From JABDBL01 sp963845445 (GTDB lineage: Bacteria > Cyanobacteriota > Vampirovibrionia > Obscuribacterales > Obscuribacteraceae): DNA of 64,000 bases. Below, in pieces: positions 35,822-46,058 of the stretch. Where the stretch lies: the NCBI GenBank assembly GCA_963845445.1, contig CAWJSE010000002.1:1550001-1614000 (forward strand), given 5' to 3'. Below the pieces are notes generated by a model. That model was not told the DNA's origin, made no database searches, and was given only the letters and a program-made list of their open reading frames with translations. The position numbers and the translations under genes are program-made. Numbering within the stretch: position 1 is the stretch's first letter; the number at the start of each line of letters is the position of its first letter.

Positions 35822-38440
35822 CTAGCCGTTGGCGATGGCATCAATTTTTTCAAGCAAATTATCTAAACCAGATAGTGTTTTAAGCTCCAGAAAAACTGCT
35901 AAAACACCAGCTTCAACATCGGTACATACAGTCGTCAATTGCCTGGAGTTTTTACCTTCCTTGGCGGTACTGATCAAAATCATTTGTTCTAATTCGCCCA
36001 AATCAAGCTTTTGTGTGCCAATATTGCTATTGCCTAACATGCCGTGAGCCAAAACACCCGTGCCATCCCTATCTGACACACCGGACAAAGTCGATAAAAT
36101 AACCAAGCCGTCTTCTCCCACCAGCATGCTTCCTTCCACTCCATCAAAACTATCGATAGCATTCAGCAGATTCTGAATACCCTGTCCGCGAATCTGACTA
36201 ATTACTTTGGCTGAAGGCAGATTAATAGTGATTTTTCCGGAGTCTGCTTTTTTTATTATGTTCTCCACTGCTTCTGAGTCAATCAAAAGCTTACCGATCG
36301 TTTTCATTGTCCCAGCCTGGTTTGCTGATTCTTTTTCCGCACTGGCCCTGGATGACAAACGTCCAAAATCCTTCAATTCCGGAATAGCGTTAGTATGATC
36401 AGAAGCCGAAGCATCAAAGCTTGCAAGCACAGAAGATCTGTCCCCAGTAATCTCAGAATCGCTTACATTCGGCTTTTGCAATCCAGCTGATTTGCTGCTT
36501 GGAACCTCTTTTTGGGCTTCTGGCGACACCATGCCTGAAAAGATATCCTCTACGTCATCATCCACCTTTTTCTTAAATACACCTGAATCAAGCTTACTTT
36601 CTATCGGTTGATCAATAATGGTATTTGTCTGCTTTGATTCGCTTTTAGCAATTTCTGGTTTTGCCTCAGGCGCGATTTTATCAAAAATACTATCCATTTC
36701 TTTATCGATCGGTTGAGCAAATAAAGATCCCCCACTCGCTGCGTTAGCACCTGGCGCTTGGATTTGACTCGGTAGTCTAGATGGTGTGAAGCTTGCATCA
36801 GTTCTTGCTACTTCTCTTTGAGCTTCCGGTGACACCATACCTGAGAAGATTTCTTCCACTTCACTATCAACCTTTTTTTTAAACACCCCTGAATCAAACT
36901 TACTTTCTATCGAAGAATCCATTGTGCTTGTCTGCGGTGATATACCTTTACCAATCTCTGGTTTTGCCTCAGGGGCGATTTTATCAAAAATACTATCCAT
37001 TTCTTTATCGATCGGTTGGGCAAATAAAGATCCCCCGGTCGCTGCATTAGCACTTGGCGCAAGATCAAGATCTTGATTTGCTGGGCTGGATTTAAGGACC
37101 GACTCACTTTTACTCACTTCTCTTTGAGCTTCAGCCGAAACCATGCCAGAAAAAATATCCTCTACATCATCATCCACCTTATTCTGAAATACACCCGGCT
37201 CAATCTTACCTGCTCTGGGAGAAGCTAATTTACTTTCTGTCGTCGCTCCACTTTTACTCATCTCGGGTTTGGAATCAGTGGTGATCTTATCAAAAATACT
37301 ATCCACTTCCTTATCAACAGGCTGCCTAAAAACCATTCCCTCTTGAGCCGGTGGTGCAACGAACTCCTCTTTTACCGAAGCCTTTTCACGCACTAATTCT
37401 TCCGATGTTGCATCCTCAGTATCATCTAAACGGTCCAATACAGACTTCAAGTCTGAGTTATCTACTCCTTGACGAGTAATGTGAGCCGCGCCCGTACCAC
37501 TAGCTGACAGGCCTTGCAATTTAGATATGGTCCCACTGACAGGCTTTTTAATCTGATCGATTTTGTTTTGAATTTTGGAGGGATTTGCTGACGGTAATCG
37601 CTTTAATTCCGAAGGTACCTGTTTGGCTACTGGCATTTGGTTCTGGCTGCTTGCAGAACCAGGTGGAATCAGCAATTTTTCCACTGTTGAGATATCTACA
37701 GCTTGCATAGTCGACGACTGTTTAGTCTTTTGTACAGTTGGCTGAGAAGGTGATTTACTATCATCAATATTTGTTTTTAGCGTGGTTCGATTAACTAATC
37801 CTTGTAAGGGGCTCCCAGCAAACGATTGGGATGCTTGTTTAAAATTCTGCAAGCCAGGATCATTCAATTCTTGCAGATCGAGGCTAGAGGAAGACTCTGG
37901 TAAAGCGGGTATAGCCTCCAGATCCATATTAGGTTCGTCCTCATCGGTGCCCTTGGAGTGAATAGCTTTCACCCTAATTTGAGTTAAGCGCTTGATATTA
38001 GTGGTATTAGCAGCACTTGATTCTTCTTGAGATAGAGTTTCTTCCGAGACAGGTTGTTCTTCCCCTGTAAGAGTAAAAATTGAGAACAATATCGCTAGAT
38101 TAAGGACGGTCAGTTGTACTAGACCGACTGCAATTGAACCGTCTGGTCCCCAAGCATTTATTGGACTAAAGGGCACACCTATAGCAGCGATTAAGAATGC
38201 CACACCCGTTGAAATTAGAGCAGGCGTAATCCGCAAAGCAAAAAGCGATTTTCGTAAAGAGTTAAATTGCGCACAAACAGAAACGCCTAGAGCAAAACAA
38301 TACTCGCTTACAATAAGTATCCAAAGCGGCAAGGTGCATACTTTATCGGGAAAACGCGGAAGAACCAATGTCATTAAAGCAAGGCAAACTACCATGATCA
38401 ATGCCACTGTCAGATACTGAGGTTTGAATAATCTGTCCAT
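35822..38440 (-). CDS. Membrane protein with triple internal repeat and C-terminal Roadblock/LC7 domain
   Basis: 872 residues. Four transmembrane segments occupy about residues 5-125. A long Ser/Lys/Pro-rich, probably disordered region follows. Three repeats of about 101 aa span about 375-640, each with two short amphipathic motifs: DKEMDSIFDKI and, about 50 residues later, KVDDDVEDIFSGMVSPEAQ. The last 140 residues resemble a Roadblock/LC7 domain (QNLLNAIDSFDGVEGSMLV, then GLVILSTLSG; LEQMILISTAKEG). Roadblock proteins regulate Ras-like GTPases such as MglA in motility and polarity. No GTPase gene is adjacent. Convergent with dsbD. Confidence 0.75.
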   Translation of the reverse strand: MDRLFKPQYLTVALIMVVCLALMTLVLPRFPDKVCTLPLWILIVSEYCFALGVSVCAQFNSLRKSLFALRITPALISTGVAFLIAAIGVPFSPINAWGPDGSIAVGLVQLTVLNLAILFSIFTLTGEEQPVSEETLSQEESSAANTTNIKRLTQIRVKAIHSKGTDEDEPNMDLEAIPALPESSSSLDLQELNDPGLQNFKQASQSFAGSPLQGLVNRTTLKTNIDDSKSPSQPTVQKTKQSSTMQAVDISTVEKLLIPPGSASSQNQMPVAKQVPSELKRLPSANPSKIQNKIDQIKKPVSGTISKLQGLSASGTGAAHITRQGVDNSDLKSVLDRLDDTEDATSEELVREKASVKEEFVAPPAQEGMVFRQPVDKEVDSIFDKITTDSKPEMSKSGATTESKLASPRAGKIEPGVFQNKVDDDVEDIFSGMVSAEAQREVSKSESVLKSSPANQDLDLAPSANAATGGSLFAQPIDKEMDSIFDKIAPEAKPEIGKGISPQTSTMDSSIESKFDSGVFKKKVDSEVEEIFSGMVSPEAQREVARTDASFTPSRLPSQIQAPGANAASGGSLFAQPIDKEMDSIFDKIAPEAKPEIAKSESKQTNTIIDQPIESKLDSGVFKKKVDDDVEDIFSGMVSPEAQKEVPSSKSAGLQKPNVSDSEITGDRSSVLASFDASASDHTNAIPELKDFGRLSSRASAEKESANQAGTMKTIGKLLIDSEAVENIIKKADSGKITINLPSAKVISQIRGQGIQNLLNAIDSFDGVEGSMLVGEDGLVILSTLSGVSDRDGTGVLAHGMLGNSNIGTQKLDLGELEQMILISTAKEGKNSRQLTTVCTDVEAGVLAVFLELKTLSGLDNLLEKIDAIANG
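36490..37345 (-). repeat. Three tandem ~303-bp coding repeats
   Basis: Equivalent points of the repeat lie at 36672, 36975 and 37281, so the period is 303-306 bp and in frame. The first two units (lower coordinates) are very similar at DNA level around the motif encoding DKEMDSIFDKI; the third is more diverged. This suggests recent tandem duplication within the Roadblock-protein gene and a site open to copy-number change. Confidence 0.85.
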
Positions 38441-38770
38441 TAAAATTAACCGTCAGTTAAACCAAAGTAACTTATCATTCCCTTGCTTCCTAGACTCCAA
38501 TAGACAACTGATTAAATATACCCTGCTGACCGTCGCTTTTAAAGGCAATTAAATTACCCTCCTGTTATATACTTCCCATTTGTCAGTATTATTATTCCAG
38601 TCACCACTTTGCTGCCAATAAATTTAACCCGGGTTGCCATCTGTTGTCAGCATGAATTATGAGCTATGGCTCAGGGAGACGCTCATAACTTTACGAGATT
38701 GGCAATGAAAGAGCAACATTAAATACTGCCTTTTCATCAAGATTCTCACCCATCCAAATAAGCAACACGG
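38441..38770. other. Intergenic stretch between two minus-strand genes
   Basis: About 330 bp between the restored stop of the GT39 gene and the start of the Roadblock-protein gene. It should hold the latter's promoter. I see no RNA gene, terminator with T run or plausible small gene. Confidence 0.4.
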
Positions 38771-40473
38771 CTATGGATCCAAACTATTATTCCAGGGGAA
38801 ACCCTCTACATTGAGTAAGTACCACTTGCCATCAGTGTCTACAATGTGCTCATTTACGTGCAATTTTGACATTTTCAAACAATTCCGATTAGCCAGCAGA
38901 AAATGAGGCGTTTTACCCTTTTGCAGAATAAACTTAGCTCTTCCATAGATTCAACATTGGGTATCTGGCGTTTCAAATAAAACACAACTGAGGGAACAGG
39001 AGAAAAGAGCGTTGCTAAGTTGGCGTCCTTTTCTTTGACTGCAGTAATGATGCGATTCATTACTTGTTGACGACTTTCGTAATACCAATAGAAAAAAGCG
39101 GGTACCAGGATGGTACAACCCAAGACAGATGCCAATCCTAAGCACATCACTGCTTGGGAATATTTTTTTGACCAGAAGGAAATAACGCTGAACAAGCTAA
39201 TAACGGCAGTGATAAGCAGACCAAAACTTAGAACTACAAATATCGGTCCGCTAACCGCCTTGATTATCAACCAGAACAAAGCAACAATCGTAGCAATGAA
39301 TGCTAGCAGGGGAGGTATACTAATGAGTATATCTTCTCTCGTTTTCCCTTCAGCTGATAAAGCAGGTTTTTTTATTGCTTCAGCTTTTAAGAGAAAATCC
39401 AAATAGCAGCCAGTTAAAACCGCCAACGCTGGACTAAAAGGCACTACATAAGTTGGTAATCTGGTGGGAATAAGTGTAAACAGCCCAGCCACAAATAGAA
39501 ACCAGCAAAAACAAAAAACAATGAATTTCTGCCGCTCGGTCAGTTGGAAGCGAAAAGCAAGCATTCTTTTCAGCCTGGTAACACTAAACAGCAGATAGAA
39601 ACACCAAGGGAAATAACCAGCGAAGAAAACAGGCAAGTAAAACCAGACTGGCTCTAAATGATTTACTTTGCCTTGTAATCGTCCTAAATTTTGCCTAAAG
39701 AAGAATTGATCGGTAAAAGCACCAGCTGTAGTGACATGGGCCAAATAATAATAAGGCAAACAAAGTCCAGCTATGATAAGAATAGCTGCCGTCGGCTTTA
39801 ACTTCAGCAAGTTTCCCACCATTACATTCCACGAACTGCTGACAACAAGCAAATATAGACACAGTATGCCAGAAACCAACACCAAGGCAATCGGACCTTT
39901 GCACAAAACTGCTAGAGCAAGAAAGACATAAGCAATCAAATTTAGCCCTTGCTTATCAGAAGCCAAGGCCGCTCCTATAAATAACAAGGGAATTCCCACT
40001 AACATGCTCAGAACTTCATCAGATAGAGCGACATGCCCTACAATCAGAAACAAAGGGCTGCTGGATAATATTACGGCTGATAAAATAGCTGCTCTTCTGC
40101 CAATCTTTTTTAAACTAAGCAAATAAGTTGCAACTACTAAAATCACACCACTCAAAGCTGCCGGCAAACGTGCCGAGAATTCGTTCATGCCAAACAATTT
40201 GTAAGAGATCACGGTCAATAGGAAGGGAAAAGCAGGTTTATCTAACCAATCGGTATAGTTATATATAGGAGTGACATAATGGCCAAGCTCAATCATTTCT
40301 CTGGGTACTTCAAAGAAAAAGCTATCAGTAGGATCAAGCATGCCGTAGGCATTAAGAGCAGGCAAAAAGCATATTAAAGACATTGCAATAATTGCCATTA
40401 AAATAATGCCGTCTTTTCTTTGTAAATGATTAAACGGGCGCGTGTTTGAATTTAATTGCGGTGCGAACAACAA
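38771..40473 (-). pseudogene. GT39/ArnT-like membrane glycosyltransferase, frameshifted near its end
   Basis: Polytopic GT-C enzyme that transfers a sugar from a lipid carrier to a protein or lipid A-like acceptor. N-terminal family motif DPTDSFFFEVPREMIE is the catalytic-loop region, followed by DWLDKPAFPF and ARLPAALSG, with about eleven transmembrane segments. In the current frame it ends LSLFCKRVKRLIFCW at 38875. Restoring one T near 38927 reads on as LQKGKTPHFLLANRN and continues about 53 codons to a TAG at 38771, with a clearly protein-like tail (DTDGKWYLLNVEGFPW). Enzyme may be intact apart from its C-terminus. Confidence 0.8.
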
Positions 40474-40570
40474 ATTTTCTCTTTCCTATCACTTATAAGT
40501 TCGCCACTGCTAAAATTGCCAAGATGTTACAGTTTACCAGGCGTTCTCCTGAACCCATAAGAAAACAAGA

Positions 40571-42247
40571 ATGATGAGTTTGCGCAATAAAAAACAATTG
40601 ACATTTATAAGGCAGATCGCTGCTCTCACCAGCCTTATTTGTTTCTTTGCAGGTTCTTTAAACCAAATTAGCTTTTCCCAGGATGCTGGCTGGCAAAAGC
40701 TTATGGATGCTGGCAATGCGGCATATAAACAGCGCGATTTCCGGGCTGCCCAACAATACTTTTCAACCGCCATCGATAAAAGCACTGCTGAGAATAATAA
40801 AGCACACTTAGCTCGCTCATTAAACGATCTAGGTTTAGTTTTAGCCGCTCAAGGTAAAACTGATGAATCTGAAAGCACCTTTAAGCAAGCCTTATCGGTT
40901 AAGGTTGAAGTTTTCGGAGGTGACAATATTGAATTAGTTCCTAGCTTAAACAATTTAGGCAAACTTAGAAGCCAACTATCTGATTGGGTAGAAGCAGAAA
41001 AATACTATAGTCAAGCACTTACCATTACCGAAAAGACTGATGGTCCAAATCATCCCTTAGTAGCAGTATGCTTGAACAATTTAGCTTCTGTTTTAAGGCA
41101 AGAGCATAAATTAGACGAAGCAAAAGCTCTTCTAGAAAGGGCTCTTACCATTGTGGAATCGAGCTTTGGCAAAAACAGCGATGCAGCAGCAATTCAATTA
41201 AATAATTTGGGTAAAATCGCCGAAGAACAAGGAAATGCCGATGAGGCTAAGCGATTATATGCCCAGGCGCTTAGTTTAAGACAAAAGCCTGACGGGTCAA
41301 ACCCGAATGAAGTATCAGACAACTTAAACAAAATTGCAGCTGTTTACCGTAAAGAAGGCAAATTTGAAGAAGCTGAATCTTTATTGTCCAAGTCTTTAAA
41401 AAATTTGGAAGAAGCAAATGGTACCGATGACCGCAATCTCATCGTTGCCTTGAACAATTTGTCTATGGTAAAGAGAGAATTACAAAAGTACGACCAGGCC
41501 GAAGCTTTATATAAGCGCAGCAGCCAGATAACAGAAAAGACTTTTGGCGTCAACAGTAAAGAGTATGCGGATTCTTTGGACAATTTAGGAGATCTATACT
41601 TAGAAAAAGCTGTTTACCGTAAAGAGGGTAAATTTGAAGAGGGAGAATCTTTATTGTCCAAGTCTCTAGATGACCAGGACCTATCTCGATCTAAAATCAA
41701 TTATCAAGGTTCCTTTGATATACGAAAAAAATTATTTGGCGAGAGAAGCCAGGAAATTATTCCTAGCTTGAACAAACTTGTCGAAGTAAATAGAGAACAA
41801 GGCAATTATGCTCTTGCTGAGACTGAAGCCAAAGAAATTGTCGCTATTTTAGAAAGCGGCTCCGTCAAAGACAAAAGTAGTTTGGCAACAGGCTTAACTA
41901 ATCTAGCCTTACTCTATCAAGAAGAAGGCAAAAACGAAGAAGTAGAACCTTTGTTAAAACACACAGTTGAAATTGCCCAATTACCCGATTCGGGCTGTAG
42001 CAAAGAAGAATTAGCTAACGATCTCAACAATCTTGCCCGTTTTTATCGCGAGCACGGAAATTATTCCCAGTCACAAGATTGTTATAAACAATCGCTTGCC
42101 TTACGTAAAAGTGTTTTTGTACCTAATGACCCAAGAATTGCAGCTAGTCTGCATAATTATGCCAATCTTTTGCGCCTTATGAATAACAACGATGAGGCAG
42201 ACATATTAGATCGAGAAGCAAATGCAATCGAACAAAAAACTAATTAG
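40571..42247 (+). CDS. Exported TPR protein (kinesin-light-chain type repeats)
   Basis: 558 residues with an N-terminal signal peptide (AALTSLICFFAGSLNQISF) and then about nine TPRs of 42 residues in the TPR_10/12 style, with recurring LNNLG and YKQALSL motifs. Likely a periplasmic or surface scaffold. A 58-base segment (41339-41396) recurs at 41609-41666 and breaks the regular TPR spacing there. Divergent from the GT39 gene. Its end overlaps that of rlpA by eight bases, convergently. Confidence 0.85.
   Translation: MMSLRNKKQLTFIRQIAALTSLICFFAGSLNQISFSQDAGWQKLMDAGNAAYKQRDFRAAQQYFSTAIDKSTAENNKAHLARSLNDLGLVLAAQGKTDESESTFKQALSVKVEVFGGDNIELVPSLNNLGKLRSQLSDWVEAEKYYSQALTITEKTDGPNHPLVAVCLNNLASVLRQEHKLDEAKALLERALTIVESSFGKNSDAAAIQLNNLGKIAEEQGNADEAKRLYAQALSLRQKPDGSNPNEVSDNLNKIAAVYRKEGKFEEAESLLSKSLKNLEEANGTDDRNLIVALNNLSMVKRELQKYDQAEALYKRSSQITEKTFGVNSKEYADSLDNLGDLYLEKAVYRKEGKFEEGESLLSKSLDDQDLSRSKINYQGSFDIRKKLFGERSQEIIPSLNKLVEVNREQGNYALAETEAKEIVAILESGSVKDKSSLATGLTNLALLYQEEGKNEEVEPLLKHTVEIAQLPDSGCSKEELANDLNNLARFYREHGNYSQSQDCYKQSLALRKSVFVPNDPRIAASLHNYANLLRLMNNNDEADILDREANAIEQKTN
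41339..41666 (+). repeat. Internal direct repeat pair in TPR gene
   Basis: 41339-41396 and 41609-41666 are near-identical (about 52 of 58 bases), 270 bases apart and in frame. Both encode AVYRKEGKFEE and then ESLLSKSL. The rest of the intervening TPRs is much more diverged, so the second copy looks like a recent local transfer or duplication rather than an ordinary TPR. Confidence 0.75.
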
Positions 42248-42700
42248 ATAAAACCAAACAATCCACGTAAGCTACTCCGCGTCCAAGAGTACCTAATTCT
42301 CTTGCTCCTTCTTTTGCAAGATCCATAACGCGGTCTTTTACATACGGTCCTCGATCATTAACTTTTACAATTACTGTATTGCCAGTTTTAGGATCTTCTA
42401 CCAAAACCCGGGTACCAAAGGGCAATTTCAAATGAGCAGCTGTAAGTTTATTCATATCAAAAATTTCGCCTGAGGCAGTTTTTCTACCATGGAAAGGTAC
42501 TCCGTACCAAGAAACATTCCCAGAAAAACTCTTTTTGCAGTAGCGGTAATAGGCTTAGCGGCTGTATCTCCCTGCATAGCAAGAATGATTTCACTGCCGC
42601 TTAGACCGAGGGCTGAATTTGGCTTGATTAAACAAAGTAAAAGAGCCACAGAAAAAAGCGAAAGCATAAGCCAAGGCTTGTTTACCGTAAAAGTGATCAC
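42240..42700 (-). pseudogene. rlpA: RlpA-like double-psi beta-barrel protein, frameshifted
   Basis: RlpA proteins are septal or cell-wall lytic transglycosylases acting on naked glycan strands. A signal peptide and short lead are in one frame. The RlpA domain is in another: SWYGVPFHGRKTASGEIF, then MNKLTAAHLKLPFGTRV and VIVKVNDRGPYVKDRVMDL. One base lost in the A or T run at 42524-42536 breaks the frame; restoring it gives about 153 aa of clean RlpA. As it stands, translation ends at about residue 82. Call of the family is strong. Confidence 0.88.
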
Positions 42701-42745
42701 AACATACCTCTTTAGCAGACAAATACTCCCTAAAGAATATCACTT

Positions 42746-43330
42746 TTAAGCTTGCGCGGTGGTAAGCCATTTGCTTGGTGGGGGCACTTCAAAATTATTC
42801 AAACGACTGATTAAAGCCTCTGGATCCTCTTCAGCCAGAATCAATTGTCGATCAATTTTGCTGATAAAGCCTTCCTTCACTGCATGATCGCACATGGCAA
42901 GCAAAGGGTCATAAAATGCGGCCACGTTTAACAAACCACAGGGTTTCCTGTGTATACCTAATTGGCACCATGTGACAACTTCACAAAATTCCTCTAACGT
43001 ACCAAATCCACCCGGTAAAGCCAAAAAGCCGTCGGATAAATCTGACATTAAAGCCTTTCTTTCGTGCATAGATCCCACTACACACATGCGCGGCACCGAT
43101 TTATTGACCATCTCAACATCAAGAAGATTCTTAGTTATAATTCCCACCACCTCGCCGCCAGCGCGCTGCACTGACTCAGCCACGGCCCCCATTAATCCAA
43201 TGCTACCCCCGCCATATACAAGGCCTATACCTTTACGAACTAAAATTTCACCTACTTGTATCGCTATCTCTTTATAGATTGGATTTAAACCTTCGTTAGA
43301 CCCACAAAAAACGCACAGTCGCTTCAGCAT
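42746..43330 (-). CDS. LOG-family protein (nucleoside 5'-monophosphate phosphoribohydrolase)
   Basis: LOG proteins release the free base from cytokinin or other nucleoside monophosphates; many bacterial members are annotated as lysine decarboxylase-like. The signature PGGFGTLEEFCEVVTW matches PGGxGTxxE. VYGGGSIGLMGAVAESV is the phosphate-binding loop. 194 aa, normal length. Upstream of rlpA on the same strand. Confidence 0.92.
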   Translation of the reverse strand: MLKRLCVFCGSNEGLNPIYKEIAIQVGEILVRKGIGLVYGGGSIGLMGAVAESVQRAGGEVVGIITKNLLDVEMVNKSVPRMCVVGSMHERKALMSDLSDGFLALPGGFGTLEEFCEVVTWCQLGIHRKPCGLLNVAAFYDPLLAMCDHAVKEGFISKIDRQLILAEEDPEALISRLNNFEVPPPSKWLTTAQA

Positions 43331-43458
43331 CTTCTACCCACTATCTCTATCCTGCGCACATGCACCAGGATCACTATAATTATCTTCCCAACAAAACTGC
43401 TTTATATTTAACTCAAGCAGCTATTTTTCAATTATTGGCCTAAGAATTTATAGACACT

Positions 43459-44112
43459 TTAATAATATAAGTTTCCCCATACTAATTCGAGCTCCTGCAT
43501 TTCATTTTGCACGGCTTGCTTCTCCAGGACACTATGAGCACAATATGCCTGCCAATATAGCTCCCACCATCTCCTATATGCTCTTTCTTTACCTTGCTCA
43601 GACTCGCTTGTAAGCACATCGTCTCCAATCAAGAAATTCTTTGGAGCACAAAATTCTCCGCATTCAAGATCTGTGAAATCTCCCGGATTTAATTTTGCTC
43701 CTTTAGTACCCCAAATATTCTCAAGTCTAGATTTAGTCATAGGGTTAAGATGATCAAAGTCAAGCGAAAACACATCGGATATGCGTTTTAATCCTTCAGG
43801 ATGAATCTCGACAGTAGCCGGTTCGGTTATTGGCTTAAAAGGTTTTTGCACTTCGCCATATTCATCGTATATAACAACATAAACTGGAAAAGTAGTCACC
43901 AACAAGTCACAGAGACTTTCATAAATCCTCTTCCATAATCTCTTTGTTAACTTAAATTGACTACTTTCAGAATATGTCAGCGCTTCCTTTAAAGTTGTCA
44001 GACAATGCGCTATCTGATACAAATCCGGTTGCATTTCCTTTTTAATAATTTGACGATATAAGCTGTATGCTTCATCTAAAGCAAGCTTTTGTCTCCTATC
44101 AATACGCCCCAT
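43459..44112 (-). CDS. Hypothetical protein, helical, cytoplasmic
   Basis: 217 residues rich in Leu, Glu, Trp and Tyr, with no signal peptide or membrane segment and no recognised domain. The N-terminal 80 residues look helical; the middle has charged loops; the C-terminus is helix-rich (RRWWELYWQAYCAHSVLEKQ). Starts at ATG 44112, and nothing in its neighbourhood suggests a role. Confidence 0.6.
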   Translation of the reverse strand: MGRIDRRQKLALDEAYSLYRQIIKKEMQPDLYQIAHCLTTLKEALTYSESSQFKLTKRLWKRIYESLCDLLVTTFPVYVVIYDEYGEVQKPFKPITEPATVEIHPEGLKRISDVFSLDFDHLNPMTKSRLENIWGTKGAKLNPGDFTDLECGEFCAPKNFLIGDDVLTSESEQGKERAYRRWWELYWQAYCAHSVLEKQAVQNEMQELELVWGNLYY

Positions 44113-44346
44113 GCTCGCCTAATTCCCCATTTCATCTATAATCCCCGCCATTTCTATATATACCCATCTTTAAACGGTGCCCATTCTCATAAGAGCACAA
44201 CAAACGCGACAAATACCTGTCACTCTTGTCTAAATAAAGTGACGTTATTAAGAAGAAAAGCAAATTCTTGTCGCAAGGCCATGCCCGCTGTACAATCACC
44301 GGATATCCAATAGTCTAAGTGGGCCGTTACTGCCTTACCCTTCAAA

Positions 44347-45123
44347 ATGGCAACAATGAAAGAAAATATCGTTGAAGTTAGCAAGCTAAGCAAAGAATTT
44401 AAACAAAGAAGAGTAGTAAATGAACTGACCTTTACTGTTCAAAAAGGTGAAATTCTGGGTCTACTCGGTGCCAACGGTGCCGGTAAAACTACCACTATGC
44501 ATATGCTTCTAGGTTTGATTAAACCAAGCTCTGGTAAAATAAAAATTTTCGGCAAAGATTTTGACCAAAATAAAATGCAAATCTTAAAGGAGATGAATTT
44601 TGCCTCTGCTTATCAATCTTTATCTCACAATTTCACCGTACAAGAAAATCTAGATATTTTTGCTGACATGTACGGGATTGAGAATAAGAAAGAGCGCATT
44701 GAGTACTTACTTGAAATATTTGAAATAAGTCACTTGCGACACAAGCTAAATGGCGGTTTATCTTCCGGAGAAAAAACAAGGGTCAATTTATGCAAAGCAT
44801 TTCTAAACGAACCAAGATTACTACTATTAGACGAACCAACAGCCAGCCTTGATCCGTATATTGCGGACAAAGTGCGAAAAATACTTGCCCAAATGCAAAG
44901 AGAGACAGATATAACAATCATCAATACTTCGCACAATATGATTGATGTGCACGAATTATGTCATCGTATTTTATTCATGCAAGAAGGAAGCATAATTGCT
45001 GAAGGTTCCGCAGACGAAATTATGGCTAAATTTGGCAGCGAGAGTCTCGATGAAGTTTACATTTCGCTTTCTAGTCAAACTATTAAGTCTCTCAAAGAAG
45101 AAGGAATCATTACTAAAATATGA
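44347..45123 (+). CDS. ABC-2 type exporter, ATP-binding subunit
   Basis: Nucleotide-binding subunit of an ABC exporter. Walker A GANGAGKTTT, signature LSSGEKTRVNL, Walker B LLLLDEPTASLDP and the H-loop His in NTSHNM are all present. It has the CcmA/NodI-like type of ABC-2 ATPases. 258 aa. Its stop overlaps the permease start as ATGA, so it pairs with the next gene. Substrate not predictable; such pairs export polysaccharides, lipids or drugs. Confidence 0.94.
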   Translation: MATMKENIVEVSKLSKEFKQRRVVNELTFTVQKGEILGLLGANGAGKTTTMHMLLGLIKPSSGKIKIFGKDFDQNKMQILKEMNFASAYQSLSHNFTVQENLDIFADMYGIENKKERIEYLLEIFEISHLRHKLNGGLSSGEKTRVNLCKAFLNEPRLLLLDEPTASLDPYIADKVRKILAQMQRETDITIINTSHNMIDVHELCHRILFMQEGSIIAEGSADEIMAKFGSESLDEVYISLSSQTIKSLKEEGIITKI

Positions 45124-45911
45124 GATGGACTTTATTGAGAGCTCTTTTGTACAAGAACAGTATTCTCTGGCTTCGCAGCGGCTTTCGTGTTGCTGATTTT
45201 TTATTTTTCCCAGTTGTTGATTTAGCGGTCTGGGGATTTGTTACTGTTTATATGACACAAATAAGTCGCGCTGTACCAGGCACATTTATTTTTCTTTTAT
45301 CAGCTATTATTTTTTGGACCGTGCAATTTCGCGCTCAGCAAGTAATTTCTCTTGCTATTTTAGACGACATGGAATCGCGCAATTTAATTAACATGTTTAT
45401 AGCGCCGGTAAGAACTTTCGATTACATGGCTGCTTGTTATTTAGTAGGCTTTGTGCAGGCTTTATTTGTATTTGCTGCGCAAATGATAATGGCTTATTTT
45501 GCTTTTTCCTTACATTTTTCGATCACCGGATTATCTTGTGCGGTGCTGTTTTTAAACTTATTATTCACAGGCTGGTCACTAGGCTTGTTCACAACAGGGC
45601 TTCTTATTCGTTTTGGACATTCAGCTGCAACACTTATTTGGGTATTACCATTTTTTCTTCAACCACTCTCAGCAGTTTTTTATCCTGTATCAGTTTTGCC
45701 TCACTGGTTACAAATCGTTGCTCTCAGTCTGCCGCCCACCCATGTTTTCGAAGGCATGCGACAAGTTATTGCCACCGGACACATGGACTGGTATCACTTA
45801 GAATGGGCATTTTTACTTAATATCATTTATATGATACTAGTGGCCATAGCCTTCCATCTGCTTTTTGAAGACTCGCGTAAAAATGGTTCTCTAACTAAGT
45901 ATTCTACTTGA
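45120..45911 (+). CDS. ABC-2 type exporter, permease subunit
   Basis: Six-helix ABC-2 membrane subunit of 263 aa, partner of the preceding ATPase. Typical features are the N-terminal amphipathic segment LLRALLYKNSILW and the C-terminal region with FFLQPLSAVFYPVSVLPHWL (the ABC-2 signature), followed by LPPTHVFEGMR. The ATGA overlap indicates coupled translation and equal stoichiometry. Confidence 0.92.
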   Translation: MRWTLLRALLYKNSILWLRSGFRVADFLFFPVVDLAVWGFVTVYMTQISRAVPGTFIFLLSAIIFWTVQFRAQQVISLAILDDMESRNLINMFIAPVRTFDYMAACYLVGFVQALFVFAAQMIMAYFAFSLHFSITGLSCAVLFLNLLFTGWSLGLFTTGLLIRFGHSAATLIWVLPFFLQPLSAVFYPVSVLPHWLQIVALSLPPTHVFEGMRQVIATGHMDWYHLEWAFLLNIIYMILVAIAFHLLFEDSRKNGSLTKYST

Positions 45912-46058
45912 TACAAACTGGTGTCTCTTATTATTAGCTCCGCACTATGCCCATTGAAATATTTTCCGATTATCAGTGCCAAGGTCCCTCTTACTTAATC
46001 AATAATTGAATTATGATAAGGGCTAATGATGAATATAAGATTTGCCTGCCATATTAGC

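Noticed and set aside
36490..37345. Regular repeats as a CRISPR array
   Set aside because: The period is about 303 bp, in frame and protein-coding; there are no short repeats with unique spacers.
44089..44313. Possible 74-residue gene before the ABC transporter
   Set aside because: No ribosome-binding site, His/Asn-rich low-complexity product and no coding character.
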